Part shown: positions 34,503 to 42,373 of the stretch, piece after piece
Numbering within the stretch: the first letter of the stretch is position 1
Layout of the letters: each line of letters opens with the position of its first letter
Source of the DNA: an uncultured bacterium
GTDB taxonomy: Bacteria; Cyanobacteriota; Vampirovibrionia; Gastranaerophilales; Gastranaerophilaceae
Assembly (NCBI GenBank): GCA_902796305.1
Contig: CADBOJ010000089.1
Coordinates: 1 to 64,000, forward strand
Reading direction: 5' to 3'
DNA: 64,000 nt
Position numbers and translations under genes: made by a program
Notes under the pieces: generated by a model
The model's database searches: none
What the model saw: only the letters and a program-made list of their open reading frames with translations
Told to the model about the DNA's origin: nothing

Positions 34503-34862
34503 ATGATGTTTTTCAGATTTATGCTTGTCGGCATTCTTAATACAATTTTCGGGTATTCTTTATGGGCATTAATGTTTTATCTAGGATTGCATTATGCCGT
34601 AAGTTTAATACTTGCAACAATTATTTGTATTCTTTTTAATTTTAAAACTACAGGTGCGCTTGTTTTTAAAAATAAAAGCGGTTCGCTTATTGTTAAATTT
34701 ATACAAGTCTATATTTTCATTACCGCTTTATCTCTTATAGGACTGAAGATTGCAAAAACATTAGGATTTAATATGTATCTGTCCGGTTTTGTTTTAACTA
34801 TAATATTTGCAATAGTAAGTTTTTTATTGCAGAAAGAATATGTATTCAAGAGGAAAGAATGA
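34503..34862 (+). CDS. GtrA-like polyprenyl-linked sugar flippase
   Basis: A 119-residue protein with four hydrophobic helices, opening FFRFMLVGILNTIFGYSLW and including ICILFNFKTTGALVFK and LLQKEYVFKRK, the standard GtrA pattern (F-x-x-VG-x3-T...N-F...[WY]-V-F). GtrA proteins are thought to flip bactoprenyl-phosphate-linked sugars made by a GtrB-type enzyme. The next gene is such an enzyme and overlaps by 4 nt, which supports the assignment. Confidence 0.88.
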   Translation: MMFFRFMLVGILNTIFGYSLWALMFYLGLHYAVSLILATIICILFNFKTTGALVFKNKSGSLIVKFIQVYIFITALSLIGLKIAKTLGFNMYLSGFVLTIIFAIVSFLLQKEYVFKRKE

Positions 34863-35797
34863 AAAAAATCAGCATAGTTTCAAGTTGCTACAATGAAGAA
34901 TTAAATATAGATGAGCTTTATGAAAGAGTAACAGCTCAATTTGAAAAATATAAAAGAAAATATGAGTTTGATTATATTCTTGCGGATAACGGTTCAAAGG
35001 ATAACACCGCAGGAAAATTAAAAGCCCTTGCAAAAAAGGACAAAAGAATAAAAGTTATATTAAATTCAAGAAACTTTGGACATGTTAAATCTCCTTATAA
35101 TGTCGTAATTTCTTCGGATGCCGATGCTGTTATATTAATAGCTTCGGATTTGCAAGACCCGCCCGAATTAATACCCGAACTTATTGAAAAATGGGAAGAA
35201 GGTAATAAAGTTGTTCTCTTGCAAAAAATTTCAAGTAATGAAAACAAAATAATGTTTGGCATTAGAAAACTTTACTATAAATTTATTTCAAAAATTTCGG
35301 ATAACGGGGTAGAACTGGCGCAAAATTGTACAGGTTCAGGGCTTATAGATAAATGTGTGGTAGATTTTTTAAAAAAGATTGATGACCCTTACCCATATTA
35401 TCGAGGACTTGTATGCGAAGTAGGGTTTAAAAGGGATTATGTAAAATTTAATCAGCCTTTAAGAAAAAAAGGGATAACCGCAAATAACCTTTATATGTTA
35501 TATGATATGGCAATGACAGGCATTGTAAAAAACAGTAAAATTCCGCTCAGGTTTATGGCAATTCTCGGTTTTATTATGTCTATCATAACTTTTTTTCTTT
35601 CAATTTTTTACCTTGTATGGAAATTGGTTAACTGGGACACTTTTTCAATGGGTATAGCTCCGATTATAATGAGCGTTATGTTTATAGGTTCCGTTCAATT
35701 GTTTTGCCTCGGTATACTCGGAGAATATATCTCAGCAATTTATACAAGAATCGATAAAAAACCTCTTGTTGTTGAAAAAGAAAGAATTAATTTTTAA
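34859..35797 (+). CDS. GT2 family polyprenyl-phosphate glycosyltransferase (GtrB-like)
   Basis: A 312-residue protein. The N-terminal GT-A fold has SSCYNEELNI, ADNGSKDNT, NSRNFGH and the acidic motif ASDLQDPPELIPEL. Two membrane helices lie near the C terminus (about 230-290), followed by GEYISAIYTRI, a signature of the bactoprenol-sugar branch. It should load a sugar from an NDP donor onto polyprenyl phosphate for the overlapping GtrA-like flippase. The third partner, a large membrane glycosyltransferase, could be the convergent neighbour at 35798. Confidence 0.92.
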   Translation: MKKISIVSSCYNEELNIDELYERVTAQFEKYKRKYEFDYILADNGSKDNTAGKLKALAKKDKRIKVILNSRNFGHVKSPYNVVISSDADAVILIASDLQDPPELIPELIEKWEEGNKVVLLQKISSNENKIMFGIRKLYYKFISKISDNGVELAQNCTGSGLIDKCVVDFLKKIDDPYPYYRGLVCEVGFKRDYVKFNQPLRKKGITANNLYMLYDMAMTGIVKNSKIPLRFMAILGFIMSIITFFLSIFYLVWKLVNWDTFSMGIAPIIMSVMFIGSVQLFCLGILGEYISAIYTRIDKKPLVVEKERINF

Positions 35798-37243
35798 TTA
35801 TTGTTTAAATTTGCTTATATATTTTACAAAATTATTATTTTCAACAGTTCCGAAGAAATTTTCAATACTTAAGTCGGGCTGTGCTTTTGTTATACCTTTT
35901 GATGTATTGATTACCGTTCTTGCTATTTCATGAAGAGGGGTTATTGCTCCGATTACAAGACAAATTATAAGAGCTGCATATAGTTTTTTATTTTGAGTTT
36001 TAAAATCCTCGTTTTCAAGTGTTTGAATGATTAAAAGCGCAAGTATAACAAGAGCGGGAATTGTTGCTCTCATACAAAAATCAACACTGTGTCCTATGTA
36101 ATAAAAAGGATAGAAAAGAAAACAAATAAGGCAAATATAGTATAACGGATTATATTTATTTAATTTAAAAATAAAAAACAGATAAAATCCGGCTTCCATC
36201 ATAAAAAAGAGGTATAGTACGCAGGCTACTCTTGAAAATGTCAAAGGCACCATTCCCATTGTTCCGCCCGATAGGTTATTTGATAAATACATATAAGCAA
36301 CGGGAAGAATAAAAATAATACCGGTCAGATTTTCTATGCTCAACGCTGATTTAATCGAATTTTTAATATGCTCTTTTGTTAAAAGTTTCTTTAAATCTTC
36401 CTCTCCGTTTTTTAAGCACCAAAATGCAACAAAAGGAAAAATTCCTATTGCAGGCAGGGTTGAGCATAAAAGAATACAGGAATATAAGAAAATAATGTTT
36501 TTATTGTTTTTATTATGATAAAGAAGCATAGTTAAAACCCAGGCGGGAATTGCCTGATTAAATACCCAGTAAAGCTGGGTTGTCATGCTTGAAAATTGAA
36601 ATCCTGGAAACCACCACTCCAGATGACTTACTATATTATTCGGGTTGTATACGGAATTATACTCTGCAAAGTTTTGCAAAATACTTGCTCCCAGATAGTC
36701 CATTCCGCTAAAAAATATAAAAATAACTATGGGGATGTAATTTTTCTTTTTCAAAGAAGCAAGAATAAAATAAAAAACGAGAAATACACCAATGCTTGCC
36801 CAAATTATTTGCGCATAGTATCCGATATCAATACTTTGAAACAGTTTTCCGATTACGGCAGGCACCATCCAAAATCCCGTATAATAGGTAAGTATCAGTT
36901 TATTATCAGCTATAACAACAGGCCAGTCTTGAGTTGTAAGCAATTCAAAAATCGGATTTCTGCAATTGTGGTCAAAGTTTTGAAAAACAAGAGCGCCTAT
37001 TCCCGATGAATAAACCCAGATAAGACTTATTAAAAAAACGCTTGCAAGAAAAAGCTTTTGTTTCTTATTTTCCGGTTTCCAGAGTTTTAAGGGATTTTTA
37101 AAAACAAAATATGAAGAAATTGAAATTAAAACCCCGCCAAGAATCATAACGGGAAGATTACAATACCCGATAATAAAAACTATAACTGGCAAAATCAGAT
37201 ATACATATCCTATTTTTACAAATAAAGATGTCTTGTTTTCCAT
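35798..37243 (-). CDS. polytopic membrane protein, putative glycosyltransferase
   Basis: A 481-residue protein with roughly ten to twelve hydrophobic helices. Loops contain QNFDHNCRNPIFELLTTQDWP (about 89-109) and EWWFPGFQFSSMTTQLYWVFNQAIP, Trp/Asp-rich segments like those of GT-C or O-antigen-type membrane enzymes. No family was recognised with certainty. It ends exactly where the GtrB-like gene ends on the other strand. The start has AGAGGAA. A strong 28-nt palindrome at 37300-37327 lies 57-84 nt upstream and could be an operator. Confidence 0.55.
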   Translation of the reverse strand: MENKTSLFVKIGYVYLILPVIVFIIGYCNLPVMILGGVLISISSYFVFKNPLKLWKPENKKQKLFLASVFLISLIWVYSSGIGALVFQNFDHNCRNPIFELLTTQDWPVVIADNKLILTYYTGFWMVPAVIGKLFQSIDIGYYAQIIWASIGVFLVFYFILASLKKKNYIPIVIFIFFSGMDYLGASILQNFAEYNSVYNPNNIVSHLEWWFPGFQFSSMTTQLYWVFNQAIPAWVLTMLLYHNKNNKNIIFLYSCILLCSTLPAIGIFPFVAFWCLKNGEEDLKKLLTKEHIKNSIKSALSIENLTGIIFILPVAYMYLSNNLSGGTMGMVPLTFSRVACVLYLFFMMEAGFYLFFIFKLNKYNPLYYICLICFLFYPFYYIGHSVDFCMRATIPALVILALLIIQTLENEDFKTQNKKLYAALIICLVIGAITPLHEIARTVINTSKGITKAQPDLSIENFFGTVENNNFVKYISKFKQ

Positions 37244-37299
37244 AATTCCTCTAAAAAATAAATAATACTTATTTTATTACATGGTATTTAAAAAATAAA

Positions 37300-37327
37300 A
37301 AAATTAATACTTGTAAGTATTAATTTT
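37300..37327. promoter_or_regulatory. 28-nt perfect palindrome, possible operator
   Basis: AAAATTAATACTT (37300-37312), GT, AAGTATTAATTTT (37315-37327): each half is 13 nt and they are exactly complementary. The tiny centre favours a protein-binding site over an RNA hairpin. It lies upstream of the membrane gene starting at 37243. Confidence 0.45.
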
Positions 37328-37382
37328 GAAACAAAACCGTTTTTATTTCGTCTATAAAGATGAAAATGCCGTATTTGCTACC

Positions 37383-37418
37383 GGGCTCTTGTGGAGGGAC
37401 AAGAGCCTTTCTTTTATT
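37383..37418 (+). terminator. plus-strand Rho-independent terminator of a possible short RNA
   Basis: The 9-bp stem GGCTCTTGT (37384-37392) / ACAAGAGCC (37399-37407) with loop GGAGGG is followed by TTTCTTTTATTTTTT. The T tract is on the plus strand, but both neighbouring genes are minus strand, so it would end an unannotated plus-strand RNA. A TATAAA at 37353-37358 could start a transcript of about 50 nt. Confidence 0.55.
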
Positions 37419-38010
37419 TTTTATTGGTTGCATTAAGGTAGATAATACAAACAGATAAAGTAAGGCAATATATTGCAAGCTCGCATGTTTCTTCAAGCAC
37501 CGAGTTATGTATTTTTTCTCCGGTTATTTCAAATACAATAAATATAAAAGTAATTAAAAAACTCCAAAAAGGAAACTTGACCTTTTTAATTATTGAAATA
37601 ATATCTTTCCAAACCTTATTTACAATCCCGAAAATAAAGATTAAGGCAAGATAAATCCCAATAATTATATTTACAAGATATCCGTACTTATAATATGACC
37701 ACGGGTAAAAGTCATGCGGGCTTTCGGGAATTGATGCAAATAAAACTCTTCCGTAACTTAATTCTCTTAAGAAAAATAAAATCAGAAACATTGCTACAAT
37801 ATAATAAAAAGGCTTATGGTTTTTTGCCCTAAAACACAAAATCGCACCCAAAATTAGCGGAACGAGCTGTAAATTTTCAAGAAACGTATTTTCATAAATT
37901 TCCGATATGTTAAAAATTTCAACAAAAATAAAACAGATTATAACAGCAAAAAGTCCGGCTAAATCGGTTTTTTTAAAATCAAAATCAACATATTTTTTAA
38001 TCTTTTCCAT
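37414..38010 (-). CDS. multi-pass membrane protein, paralog of the protein at 8097-8741
   Basis: A 198-residue protein with about six hydrophobic helices. It shares with its paralog LEN-[IL]-Q (residues 45-49), R-E-L-x2-GR (RELSYGR), HDFYPWS versus HQYYSWK after it, KFPFW, a GEK helix motif and EE-x2-EL near the end. The spacing of charged residues is kept although overall identity is low, pointing to conserved function. The family was not recognised. An AGAGGAAA site precedes the start. It is divergent from the FlhA-like gene, with 55 nt between them. Confidence 0.72.
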   Translation of the reverse strand: MEKIKKYVDFDFKKTDLAGLFAVIICFIFVEIFNISEIYENTFLENLQLVPLILGAILCFRAKNHKPFYYIVAMFLILFFLRELSYGRVLFASIPESPHDFYPWSYYKYGYLVNIIIGIYLALIFIFGIVNKVWKDIISIIKKVKFPFWSFLITFIFIVFEITGEKIHNSVLEETCELAIYCLTLSVCIIYLNATNKK

Positions 38011-38049
38011 AATTTCCTCTGAATTTTATAAAAATATTTTCAATATTTA

Positions 38050-38058
38050 TGTTATTAT
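38050..38058 (+). promoter_or_regulatory. extended -10 promoter of the FlhA-C-like gene, leaderless type
   Basis: TGTTATTAT (TATTAT 38053-38058) is followed by exactly 7 nt and then the ATG at 38066. This spacing fixes the start; an in-frame upstream extension would overlap the divergent gene. Confidence 0.55.
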
Positions 38059-38065
38059 AAATATT

Positions 38066-39517
38066 ATGACAAAACAATTCAGACAGGAATATTCAATAAA
38101 ATCCGTACCGACGGATGAACCGAATTTGCTTGAAAATACGCTTAATGCTATGGCAAACAGCGGATGGGAATTGTATTCCATTTATGAATCAGAGCAAAAC
38201 TCCAAGATAATGTATAATTGTATCTTTGTAAAGGAAAGCGAAAACCTTATTGAAGAAACAGATGATGAGATTGTGAATTTTCGCTCTCAAGTTGAAAAGA
38301 TGCTGTATTCAAAAGAAGAGCCGTATGAGCTGTGTTTAAACCTTCAAAGAAAAATAAGAGATAAAAAAGAAAAAATCGAACGGGTTAAAAAGTTTTTAGA
38401 AAACTCAAAAGAAGATGAAAGAGAAATTTTAAACGACGAAATTAAAAAAGATATTGATGAATTAAATGATTTAAAAAGGGACTTAAAAGAAGTTCTTGCC
38501 CCTTCTAAAATGTCCAAGTTTTTGGGTGAAGAAAGATTATCCATTAATCTTTCGCAGGAGAATTATTCGCTTTGTGATCCGAAAAGGGATAAAAATCTGC
38601 TTTCCCAAACCGTTAAAGTAAGACAGGAACTTACAAAAGAACTCGGATATATAATTCCTAAAGTTCAGTTTATTGAAAATACTTCACTTGACGAATATGA
38701 GTTTACAATAAATATCCATGGCGTAAGCGTTGTAAGAGCATATGCATATCCCGAGCACATTGCTTATTTTGAAGATGAATTAAATATAGATAAAGCTCCA
38801 AAAAATTCATTCAAGACAAAAGACCCTTTAACCAAAAGAAAAATTATCTGGATAGATAAAAAAGAATGTGAAAACTTCTGGACTGAGGGAATTGAAGCAA
38901 GCGAGTATATTGCAAACTATTTAAGTTACTATGCCATAGTTCATGTTGATGAAATTTTTGATTATAACGACTTAAACAGATATGTTGATTTTGTAAATAA
39001 TGAAAACCCGTTTTTAACGGACACTGTTTTAGGAGAATATGTAAGCGTTTCGGAATTGAAATATATTCTGACAAGTTTAATTAGAGAAAGAGTAAGCATT
39101 AAAGACATTACATATATTTTTGAAAAATTAAATGATTTTTCCGATGACCCGTCTAAAATAGATTTGCAGGATAAATTAAGATGCGCTTTATCAAGGCAGA
39201 TATCTTCTTCCGTTGCAAATAAAGATAAAGAAATATTTGCCTATGAACTCGGAGAAGATACAATACAGCTTCTTGAAAAACAAACCGATAAAGAAGAAGC
39301 AAGTATTAAGATTGATTTATCAAAGTTTTCAAAGTTAAAAAAAGTTTTAAAAGAATTAAAAAATGATATTATAAATCAAAATGCTGTTCTGATTGTTCCG
39401 CAACCGTTCAGGCATGTCGTGTTTATTCTTGTTTCTCAATTATTTACGGATATTCCCGTTATTTGCTATGAAGAAATTGCAAGCGATTATAAGCTCAATA
39501 TTTTAGGTAAGGTCTGA
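38066..39517 (+). CDS. soluble FlhA/SctV C-terminal-domain-like protein with DUF4177-like N terminus
   Basis: A 483-residue protein with no membrane segment. Residues 1-56 look like DUF4177 (F-R-Q-E-Y-S...LNAMANSGWELYSI...CIFVKE). Residues about 65-145 are a charged coiled coil. From about 155 the sequence follows the cytoplasmic domain of flagellar FlhA/type III SctV: VRQELTKELGYIIPKVQFIENTSL, then EYEFTINIHG, then WIDKKE, then an export-gate-like segment with VSVSELKYILTSLIRERVSIKDITYIFEKLND. FlhA proteins normally have eight transmembrane helices before this domain; here they are absent. No other flagellar or type III gene is in the window. It may be a repurposed chaperone or export-substrate docking protein. 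Its end overlaps the convergent next gene by 15 nt. Confidence 0.7.
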   Translation: MTKQFRQEYSIKSVPTDEPNLLENTLNAMANSGWELYSIYESEQNSKIMYNCIFVKESENLIEETDDEIVNFRSQVEKMLYSKEEPYELCLNLQRKIRDKKEKIERVKKFLENSKEDEREILNDEIKKDIDELNDLKRDLKEVLAPSKMSKFLGEERLSINLSQENYSLCDPKRDKNLLSQTVKVRQELTKELGYIIPKVQFIENTSLDEYEFTINIHGVSVVRAYAYPEHIAYFEDELNIDKAPKNSFKTKDPLTKRKIIWIDKKECENFWTEGIEASEYIANYLSYYAIVHVDEIFDYNDLNRYVDFVNNENPFLTDTVLGEYVSVSELKYILTSLIRERVSIKDITYIFEKLNDFSDDPSKIDLQDKLRCALSRQISSSVANKDKEIFAYELGEDTIQLLEKQTDKEEASIKIDLSKFSKLKKVLKELKNDIINQNAVLIVPQPFRHVVFILVSQLFTDIPVICYEEIASDYKLNILGKV

Positions 39518-41236
39518 TGTATCAAAGTTTGTAACAGCAATCACATCGGGTAAATCCAAATTGGAATGAGCAATGCCCTTGTTTGAAAATCTTGTATTTT
39601 TGTATAACATCGGAGATAGTATAGTGGCACTTATATATGAATTATTATCCGGAAGCATATAGGGCATACCGATTCCCATTATTCCGTTTTTATATGTTGA
39701 TGCAAATTTTTTAAGATAGCTGCATTCTTTTCCTGTAAAAGTTTTATATATTTTTTCGGGCGCATCCTGAGCTGTATATAAAGTTCTTGTATGGCAATTG
39801 GCATCCGTTGTCCATAGTTTAGGATTAGCCGAAATAATCGAATAAAAATAAAAATTAGTGTTTAGAAAATCTTCAGTCAGGATATCGTTATGAAACCATT
39901 TTACTACCTGCATTTGACTTTGTCCGCTAATAGACATATCATCCAATATAATTATGTTGTTTTTGGGTGTCAAATCTTCTATATCAAACGTAAAAGAAGA
40001 GCTATCCAAACCGTTTGCTTTTTGGTACATATAATTTATAAGAACATTACTTTTGATATCGTGCGGAATATAGTATAAGTTCTTTTTACCTGATTTATGT
40101 TCCATAAAATCAAACTCTTCTTTGATTTTTTTTAAAGAACGACTCAAGCTTTCAGGAGAAAAAACATAAGTAAAATTATCCAGATATTTCATGATTGCCG
40201 TTTGTTTCTCCGATAAAGACATATTTGATATATCATTTGGAAGTTTTGCTTCGGACAACTTTAAGATAAGATTTTTAATATACTGTTTATCCGGAACAGG
40301 GTGTCTTAGGTTATTGAGGATGGTTTCAGGGGTAATGTCTTCCGTCAGATCAGTTCTGATTATTTCGATATTACCGTATGATTCCGGAAGCAGTTTGTAT
40401 AACCTCAAAACAATATCTTTATTTAAGATATTTTCAATATTTTCACCTTTTTGTATTCTTTTTATGGTATCAATTGCAAGGGATTTTAAATAGCCGCTTC
40501 CAGATAAAAAGCTTGTACTGTAATATTTTCCGTCACTTGCTTTAACATCATATCCGTCAAGTATACATATTTTTGCCCGATTTAATTCTAAAAGTTTTTT
40601 TACCTTATCTGCTTGGTTTGTTACCCTTTCTTTGTTTCTTGAACCCGTGTTTTTTTCAAGAATATTAAGCCAAATATTATCTGCAAAAAAAGGTGAAACT
40701 CTGCTGAAATCATCTTTTTTGCTTGGAAATTTGAAATAAATGTATCCGAAAGTACAATTTAAAGGATTGCTTCTTACGGGCACAGGCAAGGATAATTCAA
40801 GCTCTTCTGTTGCTTTTTCCATAAATTCCCATGATTTATACGAACTGAATTGGGTTAATCTGTATAGTGTCTTGAGTATAAGCTTCTCATCCGCGTTCGT
40901 TGAGAGTTTTATGTCGCTTATCAATTTATTTATATCGTCAATATTCGGGTTTAAAAGTTCGGAATTTAATTTTGCTTCATATTTTTCGGCAAATTCGTCA
41001 ATATCATCGTAATTATTGCAAACAGGTCTGAATACCGGCGAAGCTTTTACGATGGGGTCATATTTTAATTCATCTCCCTTAAAACTTATACCGAAATAAG
41101 TGTTTAATAAAGTTGTGTTTACTTTTTTTAATTGCGGATTGCTAACTAAATTGTTTTTGGCAGACGGTTTAGTAAAACCGCCTGCTTTTTGATTTTTATA
41201 AATTAACTGATGATGGGGATTAAATATTATTTTCAT
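39503..41236 (-). CDS. FKG-leader protein with phosphoribosyltransferase-like motif
   Basis: A 577-residue protein. The N-terminal 50 residues are polar and end in ISFKG (50-54), the same place as in the nucleotidyltransferase at 12347. The middle is helical and unassigned. Residues about 426-440 (NNIIILDDMSISGQS) match the PRPP-binding loop of type I phosphoribosyltransferases, four hydrophobic residues then DD-x3-SG. The tail contains GIGMPYMLPDNNS. It may act on a ribosyl-phosphate substrate or use the fold for regulation. It has no signal peptide. The gene starts 2 nt after the previous gene's stop with no clear ribosome site, so translation is probably coupled. Confidence 0.6.
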   Translation of the reverse strand: MKIIFNPHHQLIYKNQKAGGFTKPSAKNNLVSNPQLKKVNTTLLNTYFGISFKGDELKYDPIVKASPVFRPVCNNYDDIDEFAEKYEAKLNSELLNPNIDDINKLISDIKLSTNADEKLILKTLYRLTQFSSYKSWEFMEKATEELELSLPVPVRSNPLNCTFGYIYFKFPSKKDDFSRVSPFFADNIWLNILEKNTGSRNKERVTNQADKVKKLLELNRAKICILDGYDVKASDGKYYSTSFLSGSGYLKSLAIDTIKRIQKGENIENILNKDIVLRLYKLLPESYGNIEIIRTDLTEDITPETILNNLRHPVPDKQYIKNLILKLSEAKLPNDISNMSLSEKQTAIMKYLDNFTYVFSPESLSRSLKKIKEEFDFMEHKSGKKNLYYIPHDIKSNVLINYMYQKANGLDSSSFTFDIEDLTPKNNIIILDDMSISGQSQMQVVKWFHNDILTEDFLNTNFYFYSIISANPKLWTTDANCHTRTLYTAQDAPEKIYKTFTGKECSYLKKFASTYKNGIMGIGMPYMLPDNNSYISATILSPMLYKNTRFSNKGIAHSNLDLPDVIAVTNFDTSDLT

Positions 41237-41238
41237 TG

Positions 41239-42330
41239 TTAATAGTCGGCTTGTTCTGTTTTATCTTTTGATAATGACTTATCAATAAATTTAGCAATTT
41301 TAGATGCTGCCTGCCCCGTTGCAAGACCGAAAATCAGGGATTTAGCACCGCTAAATGCCTTCATTGTGCCGAACATTGTACTTAACAAAGTAACAATCAA
41401 AGGTATACCCAAATTTGTATAAATAGATTTTCTTTCTTCTTTTGTCGGAGCATTAAGGGCTGAGGTTGTCAAACCCAGCATTGAAATAATGATTGTAAGC
41501 AGATCGGTAGGAGCGCTTCCGCAATTAATATCCCTCATTTTCGGGGCTAATATATTATATGTCTTTTCTCTTTGAGAATTAAATTTTTCAACAGCGCTTT
41601 TTAAGCCGTCGCTCCATTTTTCATCAATTTGAACGGAAGAAAATCTTTCGGGGAAAGCTTCCGCAATTTTCTTATCCGCAATAGAACCGCCTATAAATCT
41701 TGAAAAGAATGATTTATTAAACAGTTTATCCGTTACACGGTTACCTTTTTGGTGGAGTCCTGATTGTGTTATTTTGTCTACTTCCGAATAAAAATCGCCG
41801 TAATTTTGTAAATTCGCAATTTTTTCTCCGCCGGCTTTAATGACATCATTATATGCTTCTGTATATTTACCTTTAAGCGAAGATTTTACCGTAGTTTTAT
41901 ATAAATTTGTAATCCAATCGCCTATTTTTTCAAATATACCAAATCCGGGAATTTTTTTAAGTTTTTCATTTCTTATAAACTTATCCCAGTAGTCATCTTT
42001 TATATTTATTATGTTGGATATTGCATTTGAAACATAATTTAAAAGATTAAATTTGTTACTTCTTTCCTTGATTTTACCGACATTATCAATACCGATTTTA
42101 CCTTTTCTTACCGTTCCGATAAGTGCAAGCGTACCGATAACGGTTGCTGCGATTGCTGAAGTTTTATAAATTCTTTTTCTTCTTTCTTTTTCGGATATAT
42201 CTTTATCCGTATAATAGTGAATAACTCTGCCGTATGCGTTTTGGAGGTATTTTTTCGGAGAAGAAAAATTAGTGTCTGTAAATTTTTTATAGATATTATT
42301 TTCTGTTTTTATTGAAATTGAATCTGCCAT
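41239..42330 (-). CDS. membrane-associated protein of unknown function
   Basis: A 363-residue basic protein. One hydrophobic helix lies near residues 52-68 (SAIAATVIGTLALIGTV). A hydrophobic C-terminal region (about 278-345) has IISMLGLTTSALNA, LGIPLIVTLLSTMFG and SLIFGLATGQAA. The middle is helical and charged (lysine-rich, aromatic). No family was recognised. It is the middle gene of a three-gene minus-strand unit with the exported protein upstream and the phosphoribosyltransferase-like protein 2 nt downstream, so it may anchor or export its partner. No clear ribosome site was seen. Confidence 0.6.
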   Translation of the reverse strand: MADSISIKTENNIYKKFTDTNFSSPKKYLQNAYGRVIHYYTDKDISEKERRKRIYKTSAIAATVIGTLALIGTVRKGKIGIDNVGKIKERSNKFNLLNYVSNAISNIINIKDDYWDKFIRNEKLKKIPGFGIFEKIGDWITNLYKTTVKSSLKGKYTEAYNDVIKAGGEKIANLQNYGDFYSEVDKITQSGLHQKGNRVTDKLFNKSFFSRFIGGSIADKKIAEAFPERFSSVQIDEKWSDGLKSAVEKFNSQREKTYNILAPKMRDINCGSAPTDLLTIIISMLGLTTSALNAPTKEERKSIYTNLGIPLIVTLLSTMFGTMKAFSGAKSLIFGLATGQAASKIAKFIDKSLSKDKTEQADY

Positions 42331-42373
42331 ACTTTTTTAAACCATGTAAATAAAATTTATTGCTTTTAAAATT

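Noticed and set aside
37244-37413. Riboswitch upstream of the membrane gene at 37243
   Set aside because: The terminator T tract is on the plus strand while the gene is on the minus strand, and no known riboswitch motif was recognised.
38344-41012. Open frames opposite the FlhA-like and phosphoribosyltransferase-like genes
   Set aside because: They are antisense shadows of AT-rich coding sequence with Ser/Phe/Leu-biased translations and no start signals.
39503-41236. Third ADP-ribosyltransferase, because of YYSTSFL
   Set aside because: Only an STS-like stretch is present; no YR motif before it and no E-x-E followed by the LIDRKSKF-type strand after it.
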